A stretch of 64,000 nt of DNA from Cannabis sativa (GCF_029168945.1 NC_083603.1:40672396-40736395), one strand, 5' to 3'. Shown: positions 1 through 11,800, numbered from the stretch's first letter. Notes: generated by a model not told the origin, from the letters alone. Translations and numbers: made by a program.

Positions 1-176
1 GTTAAGTCTTAAAAAAAATAAAATTCAAATAGTTTTATCGCCAATATCTCAAATAAATATAATTGATTTAAGAAACTCATAATATTAAAATAAATAAAAC
101 TTTACTATATATATTTTGAGTACACGAATCATTATTTCTAAAGTAAACAAATTTTATTTTAATTAAATATAATTAT

Positions 177-500
177 GAGTAATTTACAGCATAAATACTT
201 AACTTTAACTCCCAATTGTAAATAAATACCTAAGTTTAATTTTTTACGGTAATAATACTTAAGTTATAATTTTAGAACTTCCTTAAGTATCTGATTGTTA
301 AGTGTTAAATAAATTGTTACGTGGTAATCTCTAATTGGTCCAAGTTATTTTTAAAAAAATAAATAGTTTAAATATACCAACAAAAAATGACACGTACACT
401 TAACATTTAACGGTCACGTACCTATAAAGTTTTAAAAATCTAACTTAGGTATTATTGCCGCTAAAAATTAAACTTAAGTATTTATACCAAAAATTACTCC
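177..500. mobile_element. MITE-like element with long terminal inverted repeats
   Basis: The two ends are long inverted copies of each other: the left arm opens GAGTAATTT and the right arm closes AAATTACTCC, and about 80 bp of each arm can be aligned with mismatches. ATAATTAT flanks both sides (169-176 and 501-508), which would suit an 8-bp hAT-type target duplication. That octamer is itself palindromic, so it could instead belong to the inverted repeat. No coding sequence lies inside. The element sits just upstream of the HMA gene. Confidence 0.6.
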
Positions 501-688
501 ATAATTATTTATAGTTGGCCACACTTACAAACGCACGCATGCTCAACTCCATCATCATCACAAGGCAACTACTCATGAATATTGTCATTGGTTGGATGTT
601 GTTTGTGAGTCAAGTAAAGTCAATATACATTTATATATATAGATGTTTGTGTTTTGATGGTGTGTGGTTTGGTTTGGTATTATTATTA

Positions 689-1902
689 ATGATGGTAGTA
701 GAGTTAGAGGTGGTGGAGCTCAAGGTGCATATACACTGCAAGGCTTGCGAGAAAGATGTTCGCAAAGCCCTTTGCAAGATCAAAGGTAACATCTAATCCT
801 CTCATTCTCTCTTTAAATAATATGCAAATAATTTTTTGATGCACAAATGATACACAACTATAAAAATCGTTACAAATTAATATCTTTTAATTTCGGTTAC
901 AAGTTACTTATTTTTTAATAAAAAAACTTGCTTATGTAGCTATTAATTATAGGTATAGTTGCATACAAAAATCTATATACAGCCATTAACTTTAAGAATG
1001 TATATGTATATACGTTATAGTTATTTAAGATTATTTGTATATTTTAGAAAATTTTAAGTAGTTTATAATATCGAAAATAAGATTTTAATATTTTATTTCA
1101 CGCTCGACTATTTTTTTTTTTATACGTGTGATAAATAACTGTTTAAAACTTATTTTCAGTATTGTAAATTATTTTTAATTTTTTTAAAAAATTTCAAGTA
1201 GTACATAATTATAAAAATAAAAAATTAAGCTATAAAACTTTTGTGAATGTTAAAACAAATAAAGATCTACCTAAATAAGACTTTCAGGGTGAAATACCAA
1301 AATTTCCCACTTTTTATGACTATAAATTATGATATATATATAGGTATATTTTTAATGGGTATTATCCATAAATGAGTAATATTAAAAAAATTCGAGTTTT
1401 TATGTTTAATTTTTATATTTAATTAGAAAAAAAAATTATTTTTACACTGAAGTTAGAAAAAAATAAAAACAAAATTAAAAAAAAAATGATAATAAAAATT
1501 GAAATTCACTCAAAAATGTCTTATATAAACATATTTTTTATTTAGTGTAATAAAAGATAAATTTAAATTTTTTAGTACTCAAAATCTAATTGTTTAATAC
1601 TCATCAATGGTGATATTTATATATACATACGATATGATATCATTGTGAGTTGAATTAGAATGAGAAATTTTGAATGGACAGGAGTAAGGTGTGTGGACAT
1701 AAATGTAAGATTGAACAAGATCACAGTTTTGGGTTATTTCCATAATAATCCCAAACACATTCTCAAAGCTCTGCATAAAACTGGAAGAAGAGCTTATCTA
1801 TGGCCACCACCACCACAAACACCAATTCCAACTCCAATTCCTAAGCCTTTTTCTGGGTTTCGTTCCTTTCTTCCCACTTGTCATCTTGGCTTCTCAGACT
1901 GA
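689..1902 (+). CDS. Small heavy-metal-associated (HMA) domain protein, HPP/HIPP-like
   Basis: Two exons, 689-785 and 1682-1902, encode 105 aa. The 896-bp intron has GT-AG ends and splits the Gly codon after CKIK, the position where HIPP genes usually carry an intron. The HMA fold occupies residues ~8-70. Its metal-binding CxxC motif reads HCKACEKDV, and the second half reads VDINVRLNKITVLGYF. A proline-rich stretch follows (WPPPPQTPIPTPIPKP). The C-terminus ends GFSD with no CaaX box, so isoprenylation is not expected and HPP fits better than HIPP. The family binds Cu, Zn or Cd and acts in metal handling or protein interaction. ATG 689 is used because the frame upstream has no conserved sequence. 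The intron contains a hairpin-MITE copy. The next gene's ATG lies 11 bp past the stop, so this gene has almost no room for a separate 3' UTR. Confidence 0.75.
945..1230. mobile_element. Degenerate hairpin MITE in the HMA intron
   Basis: Two inverted halves meet near the middle. The left half contains GTTATAGTTATTTAAGA and the right half ATTTTCAGTATTGTAAATTA. The same arrangement recurs at several other places in this window (5.93, 7.74, 11.58, 22.03, 33.36 and 55.44 kb). This copy is eroded, and its ends are approximate. Confidence 0.5.
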
Positions 1903-1913
1903 ATAAATAAATC

Positions 1914-3644
1914 ATGACCCACTTTTTATATCACTCTAATAACCATTTTAACTTACAAAAATGTTGTCTTTACTTTGATTATGTCTTTCTTCTACCTTCC
2001 CTCATTAAGGCCTCACATTATGATCCTCTTCAGCTTCATTGCATTGCTATCAAGTCAGGTTCAGTTTCAGACTCGGTGGTTTCTAATTCACTCATTTCAA
2101 TGTATGCAAAATCTTCTAATCTTTGTGCAGCTCGCCAAGTGTTTGATACAATGCCTTATAGAGATACCATCTCTTGGAATTCAATTATTAACTGTTTTAT
2201 ACAAAATGGGCATTCCTCTAATGCCTTGCAAATGCTCAAGAGAATGTATTTGTGTGGTTTTGTACCTAAGCCGGAGTTACTTGCAGGCGTTTTATCGGTT
2301 TGTGCTCGGTTGCAACGGTTGAGATTAGGAAGGGAAATTCATGCTGTTGTTGTTACTGATGGAAGGATTAATGAGATTGAGGAGTCTGTGTTCTTGTCAA
2401 CAGCTTTGCTTGATTTGTATTTCAAGTGTCATTGTTCTACTATGGCTTTACATGTTTTTAATCGAATGGCTATGAAGAATGAAGTTACTTGGACCTCTAT
2501 GATTTCGGGTTGTGTTGCCAATGGTGACTATGATATGGCAATGTGTTGTCTCAGGGCAATGCAGGTTGAAGGGATGAAACCGAACCGAGTAACGTTGATA
2601 GCCATTCTACCTGTTTGTGCTCACTTAGGCTGCTTAAAATATGGGAAAGAGATTCATGGGCACGCCTTTCGCCATGGATTTGATTCAGATCCTCACTGCT
2701 CAGCAGCTCTTATGCACATGTATTGTATGAGCAGAGAAGCATCATCCCCTGCTGCTCAACTCATTTTTGAGAGATCAACTGTTAGAGATGTTGTAATGTG
2801 GAGTTTAATCATTGGTAGCTATGCTAAGCAGCATGGTCATGAAGCCAAAGCTATAAAGCTCTTCAACCAAATGCAGGAACACGGGATTGAACCAAACTCA
2901 GTAACTCTATTGGCAGTGATTTCTTCCTGCACTTCTCTGTCTTCACTAGACTTAGCTAGTTTAATCCATGGCTATGCCTTAAAATCTGGAGTAACACTTG
3001 ACATTTCGATAGGGAATGCTCTTACAAACATGTATGCAAAGTGCAGTGGCCTTGAGGCTGCTCATCGAGTTTTCGTGGAGATGCCAACGAAAGACTCAAT
3101 TTCATGGAGCACACTAATAGATGGATATGGACTACACGGGGGTGGCGAACAAGCTCTCGAATTGTTTCATGAGATGGAAGAAACAGGAGTGAAAACAGAC
3201 GAAATAACATTCCTTTCGGTTTTATCTGCTTGCAACCACGCAGGCCTTGTCGAAGAGGGACGGGAAATCTTCCACCGTTTGATGAAAAACAGCGACGAAA
3301 TAAGATTGACAATGGAGCACTACGCTTGCTACATCGATCTTCTTGGACGATCAGGGAAGATTGAAGATGCTTGTGAGGTATTGAAAGCAATACCAATGAA
3401 AGCAAGTACTAGAATTTGGACTTCTTTGATATCAAACTGTAAACTCCATGGAAGAATGGAAGTAGCTGAGATGTTAGCACATCAGATTGTTGAATCAGAG
3501 GCTGAAGATGGTGCTGCTAATCACACCTTGTTGAGTATGGTTTATGCTGAAAGTGGCAATTGGTGTGGTGTAGAAGAGGTGAGAAAAGCCATGGTTGTGA
3601 AAAGACTAAAGAAATGTCAAGGCTTGAGTCAAATTCAGGTTTAA
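1914..3644 (+). CDS. PLS-class pentatricopeptide repeat protein with E domain (At4g31070-like)
   Basis: A single open exon encodes 576 aa. PPR repeats run almost end to end; recognisable blocks include VVSNSLISMYAKSSN, DTISWNSIINCF, NEVTWTSMISGCVANGDY, DVVMWSLIIGSYAK, GNALTNMYAKCSGL and SISWSTLIDGYGLHGGG. The last ~100 residues (from HYACYIDLLGRSGKIEDA) form the E region. There is no DYW tail. The order and wording match Arabidopsis At4g31070, a predicted mitochondrial PPR protein; this is from memory. PLS proteins bind organellar RNA, usually for editing or splicing. An in-frame TAA at 1908 rules out a longer upstream frame without an intron, so the protein lacks the targeting peptide and the first repeats expected of the family. 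Its ATG is 11 bp after the HMA stop. The gene may be 5'-truncated or have an unrecognised first exon. Confidence 0.85.
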   Translation: MTHFLYHSNNHFNLQKCCLYFDYVFLLPSLIKASHYDPLQLHCIAIKSGSVSDSVVSNSLISMYAKSSNLCAARQVFDTMPYRDTISWNSIINCFIQNGHSSNALQMLKRMYLCGFVPKPELLAGVLSVCARLQRLRLGREIHAVVVTDGRINEIEESVFLSTALLDLYFKCHCSTMALHVFNRMAMKNEVTWTSMISGCVANGDYDMAMCCLRAMQVEGMKPNRVTLIAILPVCAHLGCLKYGKEIHGHAFRHGFDSDPHCSAALMHMYCMSREASSPAAQLIFERSTVRDVVMWSLIIGSYAKQHGHEAKAIKLFNQMQEHGIEPNSVTLLAVISSCTSLSSLDLASLIHGYALKSGVTLDISIGNALTNMYAKCSGLEAAHRVFVEMPTKDSISWSTLIDGYGLHGGGEQALELFHEMEETGVKTDEITFLSVLSACNHAGLVEEGREIFHRLMKNSDEIRLTMEHYACYIDLLGRSGKIEDACEVLKAIPMKASTRIWTSLISNCKLHGRMEVAEMLAHQIVESEAEDGAANHTLLSMVYAESGNWCGVEEVRKAMVVKRLKKCQGLSQIQV

Positions 3645-4963
3645 AAATATGAACTTTTTGTTGTGACAATATGTACTGCTTTTGTCTTGATGTTGTTTCT
3701 GGGTCAGCAAACAACAAAGGAAAGATCTTTAGAGATAATTAGTTTGACCAATAATGTGTAACCACATCACTTACAAAATCCCAAAATACTAACTACATAC
3801 AAAGTACAAACTCTTGTTAGAAATGACCAATAAAAATGATTGGATTTTTCTTTTATGGAAAATATCTATTCTTATCTAAAGAAATAAATATATATTTACA
3901 CATCTAAAATATTTTAATAACTTTAGAAAGCAAAATGAGATTTTTTTTATTTTATTTTTTGTAAAATGATCTCATTAAAATCTCGAGAGTAATGTGAAAA
4001 ATTTCAAGAGAAAAAAAAAAGTGGCAGATTGATTAAATAGTCAGTAATATAATAAAGTCAATTTAAAAAGGATAATAAATTTTGTTATTTCATCCTTATC
4101 TAATAAATATATGTAGATTTTATATAGCCATAATTTGTAACAAAATGTCAAAGTTAGACTTTTTTTTTTTTTTGAAGTAACTAGACTTTTTTTTTTTTTT
4201 TGAAACATATAAAATTAAAATAAATATATAAAAACACACCAAAAATATTTTAATAAATTTAAAAAGAAAAAGGAGATTTTTCTTCATCATTACCTAACTC
4301 TATGTAGACTTCATATAGGTTTTTTTTTTTTTTTTGATTTAACATTAAGCATATTTTTATTTAGGGGTGAATTTGATCATAAAAAAAAAATGGGATATTT
4401 TTGTAATTTAAAAATTATTTTAATAAATTTATTAAAAGAAAAAAGAAGAGTTTCTTTTTTCAATACTATATATGTAAACATTATATATATTTTAACTAAT
4501 TAAAATTTTTACTTTCCTTTAATATGTATCAAATTATATCTATTGAATTTTTTTAACCGTTAAAAAGTTCTTAAATCTAAAAATTTTAATAGTTCATGAG
4601 AAATTTTTAACGATTTTTAAAATTTAAAAGACATAATTTAGTACATGTCAAAATTCGATAGACAAAAATTTTAACTAACCCTTTTTTGTTAACATTGAAG
4701 CATATTTATACTTAGGGATGAATTTGTTCATAAAAAAAGAAAAATGGGATATTTTTGTAATTTACGAAAAAATCAACATGAATTTTTAATAATTAAAAAA
4801 GAAAAGAATGTTTTTATTTTTCTCTTAAAATATAATAAAATATCAAAATTTGAAGAGAGAGAAAGAGAAAGAAACAGATAAACCCAGTAAGGATTAGAGT
4901 TTATCTGGTAAATGCCAAAGCTTTCGAAATTGCAGTGGTAGAGCTGAGATTTTAAGATGTGGA
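3645..4963. other. AT-rich intergenic DNA with a duplicated block
   Basis: No gene is seen. A roughly 75-bp block containing GGGATATTTTTGTAATTTA occurs at about 4341-4410 and again at 4688-4765. A short inverted-repeat element lies between the copies. Long T and A runs fill the rest. The last ~100 bp before 4964 are probably the 5' UTR of the CemA-like gene, marked by a GA-rich stretch near 4855-4880. Confidence 0.5.
4494..4680. mobile_element. Short MITE, AGGCTAATTA family
   Basis: The left end, AACTAATTAAAATTTTTA, is an inverted match to the right end, GACAAAAATTTTAACTAACC. The internal sequence (GTACATGTCAAAATTCGA and similar) is shared with the two larger elements at 45.57 and 46.15 kb. 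This looks like an internally deleted member of that family. Confidence 0.45.
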
Positions 4964-7900
4964 ATGACCTCTTCCATGGTCTTATGCCAAAGCTTTAATC
5001 TTTTCACTTCCAACTCCAAACCCACTTCTTCTTCTTCTTCTTCCTTGTCTTTCTCAAAAGGTTTGAACTTTATTAGTTCAGACAAGTGGAGAAGAAGGAA
5101 GAGGAATCTTGGTGGTGGGTTTGCTGCAAATGCAAAAGCCAGAAGGAAGAAGAGTTGGTGGTACAGATTTTTCTTGGCTGATGATGGAAATTGGCTTGGT
5201 TTAAAGGAAAACGATATGCTTGAACTCGAAGAAGAAGTTGAAGAAGAAGCTGAAGAAGAAGAAGATGATGTTGATGATGATACTAAATTTGAGGCTTGGA
5301 AGAGAAGAGCTGAAGCCATAGTTGAATTGCGTGAAGCCCAAGAAGATAGGAGGAATGAAGATTCTAGGAGTTGGGAGGATTGGTTAGCTACTGATTTGGG
5401 GGAGCAAAGGGGTGATAGTGATAGAGATTTGGATTGGGATTACAACAATGGTGGAACTGGATCAGGGGGTTCTTCAATTCCACCTTCTAATGGTGGTGGT
5501 GGTGGTGGTGAGGAAGAGTTGTTTCCTGAAATGGGATTGGTTAAGTCTGTTAGGAATTTTCTTGCTGGTGATGATGATGATTTGTTGTATGAAGATAGAG
5601 TCTTTCGTTATGCTTCAATTAATTCAGTAACTCACACTAATCTTTCTTCTATTGTTGTTGTTATTATTATTATGAATTGCTATGTATGATGATTTGATTG
5701 TTGATATATTGTTTTTGTTATGTATATGTTTATAGGCTAAGTTTTTGGCAGTGTTGATCATTGTGCCTTGGGCATTGGATTTTGTGTTGCATGACTATGT
5801 TCTTATGCCATTTTTAAAGAGGTATGTATGTATGATTTTATGAAGCTAATATCTCATAGGGTGTTAGTGTACAGATGCACTCTTATCATGTTTTTGATAT
5901 CTGAATAGTTATTATTTTAATTTTTTATATGATGGTGTGTATTGTAGTATAGTTTATTTAAGACATTTTGTACAGTTTTGAGAAATTTAGAATAATTTAC
6001 AACACGAAAAATAGTGTCAAACGATCTAGTTCCCATGCGTATAAAATGAAAGAGTCGCATTTGCACCAAACTATTTAAACCTTGTTTTCGATACTTTAAA
6101 ACTGCAATGTACAATTTTTTGGATATCGAAAACATGAAATGAACGCATCGATACATTCATTTTGGGATGCAATATAGAATTTTCCTATCTGATAATGGTG
6201 ATTATTAGTATGTAATGTATGTATGTGTTTGATTTGGGAATTTGGAATGGGGGACAGATATGTGGAGAAAGTGCCATTGGCAGCACAAATACTTGATGTG
6301 AGAAGAACCCAAAAGCTTGAAATAGTGGAAGAACTCAAAATGGAGAAAGCCAGGCTGCAGCTTGAGGTTGAGATTGGGAAAGCTCCTCCTCTCAATGATG
6401 ATCAACTTTGGTGGGAATTAAGGGACAAAGCGTAAGCATAATAACCCTTCTTGCTCTCTTGTTTCTGTTTTCAATTTCAAGTATATATACATATATATAT
6501 TTATGCATGAATGTATGTATGTATAGATTAGAGTTAAGGGAAGAGAGGAGATTAGAAAACCGTGGAGCATTTGCCAACATATGGTCAGACATGGCTTTTG
6601 GGATATCAGTGTTCATTCTTTTGTACTTCAATCAAAGTCAGGTAAGTTAGTTAGCTCTCTTTCTTTATTTACATTCTTTAGGTTGCGTTTGGTTGGAGGC
6701 TATAATACAGAATGGAAAAGAAATCATTTTTATTTCGTTGTTTTGTTTAGTTGCATTTTAAAGTATTGGAATGTCATTCTAATGGAACAACTTTTCCATC
6801 ATTTCGGTAGAATGAGTATTCCATTTTAAAATAGAAGAAAGAATTATTCCAGTACAAATTTAAATTTGATTTTCTTCTATTCCTATATTTTTATTCGTTC
6901 TAATCAAACATATTAATTCTGCAATTGCAGGTAGCTTTGCTCAAATTTACAGGTTATAAGATAATAAACAATATATCAGATACTGGCAAGGCATTTCTAA
7001 TTATACTTATCACAGATATTTTTTTGGGGTAAATAACATTGTACATATAAAACTTTATATTTATACAAGTAAGATTAGAAGTGAAGATTAATATAATCAT
7101 TATATGGTTTGATTTAGGTATCACTCAGAGTCTGGTTGGCAAACATTGGTAGAGATTATAGTAGAACATTATGGAGTGGAGGTGGATCAGGCTACCATAA
7201 CCATTTTTATCTGCTTGGTTCCTGTTGTCATTGATGCCTGTGTCAAACTATGGGTACCATTTTCATCTTCATCTTCATCTTCATTATTATTCGGTCTTGG
7301 TTGGTTGGGTTTTTAAAAGCTGTTTTCGGGCTTCTGAAGCTCTAAAAGCACTTTTGTTGCGTTGGGTAACCAGTAAATTTTAGACGAAGCATAACCCAGC
7401 TAAACAAGGCCTTCTTCTTTATATTATAAATTTTATGGATTTTCGGTACAATAATATAGTTTTCTTTTTTTCAAATAAGTTATTTTGTGGGAAAAATTGA
7501 ATAAAAAGTTGAAAAATATGGAAAAACTAGTAGTAGTTACTAGATGGGTAATCAAGTATCTTTAGGGTAACCAACTGGTTAATTTGTTACCTTATACTGT
7601 TTTTCACATATTTCTTCATTTTTTTCAAAAAATTTCCCATAAGATAATTTTAGAAAATTCTATAAGGCACCCCTCTGAAAAATGAGTGTACTTATATACC
7701 CTTATCTATGTGGGTATCCGAAAGAAGTTTTTAGTCTAATTTTTTTATAGTCATGTATATTATAATTATTTAAGATATCTTGTAAAATATTTAAAAATTT
7801 CCTACGTCAAAATAGGGTTCAAATTTTTTGTTGCACGAGTGACTCTTTTATTTTATATGTGCGTTAAGTATACTGTTTGAACATTAATTTCTATTCTATA

Positions 7901-8232
7901 AATTATTCTGATTTTTTTGAAATTTTACATGATATCTTAAATAACTATAACGTAACCGACAATGAACTAAAAAATTCTTTCAAATACCGAAATAGATAAC
8001 GGACACCCCTTTTATGAGAGTGCATTATATAAGCACCCAATAATTTTTTTCGAAAAAATCATATTCTTACAAACTTATATTTTAAAACTCAGTAAAAAAA
8101 AATGAAAATTGCCCTTGTAATAATGAAATGATTTGTGATTATTGTTGTTGTTTTTGTGTACAGTTATTTAAGTTCCTTCCAAGATTATCTCCCAAAGTTT
8201 CAAACTTATTCAGGGAAATGAAGCGTCACTAA
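4964..8232 (+). CDS. DLDG1: CemA-like chloroplast envelope protein (DLDG1-like)
   Basis: Seven exons encode 446 aa: 4964-5626, 5736-5821, 6258-6431, 6527-6641, 6931-7028, 7118-7253 and 8164-8232. The N-terminus is a Ser/Thr-rich plastid transit-type sequence (residues ~1-40). A low-complexity acidic region (EEEVEEEAEEEEDDVDDD) and a Gly stretch follow. The C-terminal half is CemA-like, with hydrophobic segments FLAVLIIVPWALDFVLHDYVL, ISVFILLYF, AFLIILITDIFLGYHSESGW and ITIFICLVPVVIDACVKLW. It ends SPKVSNLFREMKRH, the conserved tail. In Arabidopsis the homologue At4g31040 (DLDG1) acts at the chloroplast envelope in proton homeostasis, affecting greening and photosynthetic regulation. The acidic tract and Ser run make the first exon hypervariable. 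Introns 4 and 6 hold repeat insertions. Confidence 0.85.
5925..6130. mobile_element. Hairpin MITE copy in CemA-like intron 2
   Basis: Within the 436-bp intron, ATTGTAGTATAGTTTATTT and its downstream inverted counterpart frame a central segment containing AGAATAATTTACAACACG. The same layout as at 33.36 and 55.44 kb identifies the family. The right arm is shortened. Confidence 0.5.
6678..6912. mobile_element. Possible MITE in CemA-like intron 4
   Basis: The left end, GGTTGCGTTTGGTTGGAGG, and the right end, CGTTCTAATCAAACAT, form an imperfect inverted repeat. The element fills nearly all of the intron between exons 4 and 5. The motif style (GTTTGGTTG) is common in plant PIF/hAT-type MITEs. No target duplication could be fixed with confidence. 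Confidence 0.35.
7735..7995. mobile_element. Hairpin MITE copy in CemA-like intron 6
   Basis: The left half contains TATAATTATTTAAGATATCTTG and the right half contains its inverted match, TGATATCTTAAATAACTATA. Between them the sequence reads CACGAGTGACTCTTTTA, as in other copies. It accounts for part of the 910-bp intron. Confidence 0.55.
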
Positions 8233-9582
8233 AAGATTAGTTTGGAATTTGAAGTATGGACTCACTCACACCACTTCACTACTATTATTATTTCCACTCT
8301 TTGTAACATTGTTTTATTTTATAAATATATACACATATATATAGTCAAAAAGCAATGTTGCTTCTTTCTCCATTTATAAAGAAGAAAAAAAAAAAATTCT
8401 ATTCTTATTGTTATAATTATTTGATCTTCTTGTTTTGGAGAAGATTTTTTTATTGAGAGAAATAAATAAAAATGATGCATTTTTCTATCTTTCTTTCATT
8501 TTTTGTATGTAAAATTTTAGTAAAAGGAAAGAAAGAAAAGAGATGTTACCGTTAATCTCTTATTTTAGTTTTCTTTTCAATTTTTACATTTGAAAACACA
8601 TTGTTAAAATATTTGTTTAATGGTAATATTTATTATAATTATATTATTAAGTTTGTAAATTTTCAAATAATTTTAAACAATTTATAGTATCGATAACATA
8701 ATTCTTTTTATTCTAACTTAGTTTTAATAAACTTTGATATTTTTTAAAAATTTACAGAAATATTCTAATAAGTATTTTTGCACACAAAAATTAAGAAAAA
8801 AATTATAATAGAAAGTTACAATTAATATTTTGAATGAAAAGTAAAATTGCATTAGTAGCCTTAACAATTAGGGATATTAGGAGCGAAAATTTCTTAATAT
8901 TTACAATTATTACACATATGACCTTAATAAAAAAAGTGACGTCAAAAGTATCTTATTTTACAATTTTGTTACAATCGTACTATTTTTTAGCCATTAAGTG
9001 TCAACTCAAAAACACTTGAGGACATATTATTGGACTATATATTAAATAAGCTAAAGAAATGTTGTCATGCATTTTTGAGTTGGCACTTAACGAGCTTAAT
9101 TAACATTTAACAACTAAAAAAGAATAAGACTGCAACAAAATTGAAAAATAAAATACTTTCACCGCCAATTTTTTTAATTAGAATCATATGTATAACAATT
9201 GTAAATGTTAACGGGATTTCGCCGCAAATATCCCTAACAATTACCATACATAAACTAGTATAAATTAGTAGTAGCAACATGTAACCAGTAACTTGTAACT
9301 TAAAAAACTCATATTCCCTTTGAAAATCAAGTCCAGCAAATGTTTCTGCTTTCATCACTATACACTTTAAACACAAGCTACTTATTATATAACCAAACCC
9401 CATCAAAAAGGTAAAAAAAGAAAGAATAAAAGTAAGTTGGAAGCATCAACTGCTTGCAGCTACCAGCAAATATGAGCTCTGAATAGTAAATGCTATATCA
9501 CAAAAACGATTTTTGATGTCGAAATTCGGATCATTAAGAGACATTCCCTGCTACAATGACAAACAAGAAAATTTGCGGGTTA
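8233..9582. other. Intergenic region between CemA-like and At1g01500-like genes
   Basis: No gene is seen. The first 250 bp probably carry the 3' UTR of the CemA-like gene. A fragment of the hairpin MITE family lies near 8625-8760. A larger inverted-repeat element fills 8863-9235. The remainder is the probable 3' UTR of the minus-strand gene. Confidence 0.5.
8863..9235. mobile_element. MITE-like element with very long inverted arms
   Basis: The left arm starts AACAATTAGGGATATTAGGAG. The right arm ends with the inverted equivalent, CGCAAATATCCCTAACAATT. Pairing continues for about 150 bp on each side (for example ACACATATGA against TCATATGTAT, and TTAAGTGTCAACTCAAAAA against TTTTTGAGTTGGCACTTAA). 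No protein-coding potential. The whole segment would fold into a single hairpin. Confidence 0.6.
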
Positions 9583-11317
9583 CTATAGACGTCTTCTAAA
9601 GTTTCTGGTGGTTCCTTGGTACGTACGAACCAATAAGCCAACTCCAATTCCAATTCCTAGACATACACTGAGGCCAATGCCGACGCCTACTCTCACACCG
9701 GCATTGAACCATGAAAGTTCTCCATCTTCACCTTCCAAGTATGCTCCCCCCGAGTACATGCTATAGTCTTCGGTCTTTGGCTTTTCGTGTGGATATTCTG
9801 CCACCTGAGTATTTTGACACATGAAAATAAGAATATCAATTTGTCTTCTAATCCTAATACACCATTCATATATGAAAGACCTTAACTAAGAGCTACTTAG
9901 ATCTTCTAATCTTAATCAGTACATAATATTACTAAGCTGAATAACCAAACTTTTATGTATGGAAGATCAGTATCTCAAAAACATTTTCATCAAGACACAA
10001 GATTTTGGAATAAAGATGGAACTTCAGTCATGACAACGGTAAGGTGGCTCGGGATTTTTGGTCAGTTTAATTACAGTAAAGCAACAATTTGAAACCGAAA
10101 TGGTAAGCCTCCGAAACTTCTATCTTCTAACCATCTCACACTTATTTTGTCACCTCCTCTCTAATTGTATGGATCAATCAACTCAATCTACAACACAATT
10201 GCTGGTTTGATCATTTTAATTGACACTACTAAATAATTACAGAACAGTTAAGTGTTTTGGCAAAAACTAAGCTAAAAACATCCCTATTGGACAATTATAT
10301 TATCGGGTTCAAGTTCCTTACAAATCTTTGCCAAAAGAAACAGATGATTTATACCTTCAATTTACATGAAATAATAACAACACACAAACAGATCAAGGTT
10401 CTCTTAGAATTGATAGGACAATTATTATAAAGAGGTACCATCTTAGTTCCACCGCGAGAGCTAAACTTTATTTTTATGTCATCGACCCCATGAAGCGTAG
10501 CTAATCATCAAAAATTATTTGCAAGATTTATGTTTCAAAATTGAGTGGATTAACAAATATTATACTCCAAAGCAAAGTAAATATGTGAAAAATAATGTTC
10601 AAGTGAGAATAAAACCTGCAATGCTAGCCTGGAAGGAGCTTCTTTCTGGTCTTGTGTTGCCTCGTACTCGGGTATTGAATCTAACAATGCCATTCTTGTG
10701 TGCTTCTTCTTAGAACAAAGTTGCAAAGTCTTTGTTAAGATAAGTGGAGTTCGAAAAAATGACCCAGCGATATATACCTCAATTGTCGGTGAAGCAGTGT
10801 CTGCAGCCATCAATTGCTTCCCTTTGAGAAAGCTAGTCCCAACAATTATATTTGATTCGCAATCCATTATCCATCTTTGGCCGTGATGATTTGATTCCTT
10901 AGTGAAACCATTACTATTACACAAGTCTAAAACTCCGGACAACAAAAGGACATCCTTATCAATGACCTCAAATTTCACACTTCCAGTGATCCTTATATTA
11001 TCGGTACTTACAAATGTCACTTCTTCAGATTTCTTATCTAACCGATCCCTTCGAAGAAGGGTCGTTTCCCCATCTGAATAGATACCAGTCCTAACACCAT
11101 TAACTTCAAGCAGAGTATCAGGATCCAAAGGAACATGATTTAAAGTGAGGTGCTCGGGAGTAGAATCATCGAGTACACATCTGCTGATTCTAACATAAAA
11201 AACTTTTAAGTCGAGCCACGGTAATGATACCTTGTGTTTATAAGGGTGATGACTATCAGGCAAGAATCCATTATCAGATGGTCTGTGTCCATCTGAACTT
11301 TCATGTGAATTTTCCAT
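9583..11317 (-). CDS. Conserved plant protein of unknown function, At1g01500-like
   Basis: Two coding exons, 11317-10616 and 9804-9583, encode 307 aa. The start MENSHESS is chosen because it is an ATG and matches the family's usual N-terminus; the open frame continues upstream without an ATG. Conserved blocks include YKHKVSLPWLDLKVFYVRIS, TLLEVNGVRTGIYSDGE, LLRRDRLDKKSEEVTFVST and RIPEYEAT-like sequence. The C-terminus (GELSWFNAGVRVGVGIGLSV onward) is a Gly/Val-rich membrane-type helix with GxGxG spacing, ending NFRRRL. Databases label this family erythronate-4-phosphate dehydrogenase-like, but no dehydrogenase motif is visible, so no reaction is assigned. Two 5' UTR exons can be inferred upstream (about 12345-12283 and 12159-12092), with a GA microsatellite at the likely transcription start. 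Confidence 0.8.
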
Positions 11318-11577
11318 AATCTCAACAACTTCCTTCCACCTCAATCAAGTTGATGACATAAATTATATACCATACCATTACAATAGGGCTCAATCCTACA
11401 TCAAAGTCAATGAAATCAAATTGCATCTAGATACAATGCAATTTAGACACTAAATAACAAAGAGGTTCTCCAAATATTCATACGTATATTCATACATATA
11501 TAGCGAGTTTCTCAGGTGAGTACATCAATTTTGCTCTTACTGTAAGGGTGCTTTCTATTTTTTCATACTTTATACCC

Positions 11578-11800
11578 CAAATTTTTTATATGATGTTGTA
11601 TATTGTAGTTGTAATACTCATTCTCTGTTTTTAAGAAATTTTAATACTTTACAGTAACACTTAAAACAAAATAAGCATACACACAACTGATTGTTTGAAC
11701 CCTATTTTCGACAATCTAAATTGTTCAGAATTTTCCAAAAACAAATTGGAAATCATAACGTACACCATCATATAAAAAATTTTGATTTATAATTTTTCTC
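11578..11800. mobile_element. Hairpin MITE copy in a 5' UTR intron
   Basis: It opens TTTTTTATATGATGTTGTAT and closes with the inverted match ACACCATCATATAAAAAATT. The centre carries TTTACAGTAACACTTAAAAC as in sister copies. It lies between the inferred 5' UTR exon at 12092-12159 and the coding start. Confidence 0.6.

Noticed and set aside
689..3644. HMA and PPR as one fused gene
   Set aside because: The HMA stop at 1902 and another stop at 1908 separate the frames, and both reading frames are complete family-like domains.
10519..10886. Plus-strand frames at 10519-10713 and 10698-10886
   Set aside because: They are antisense shadows of the At1g01500-like coding exon.
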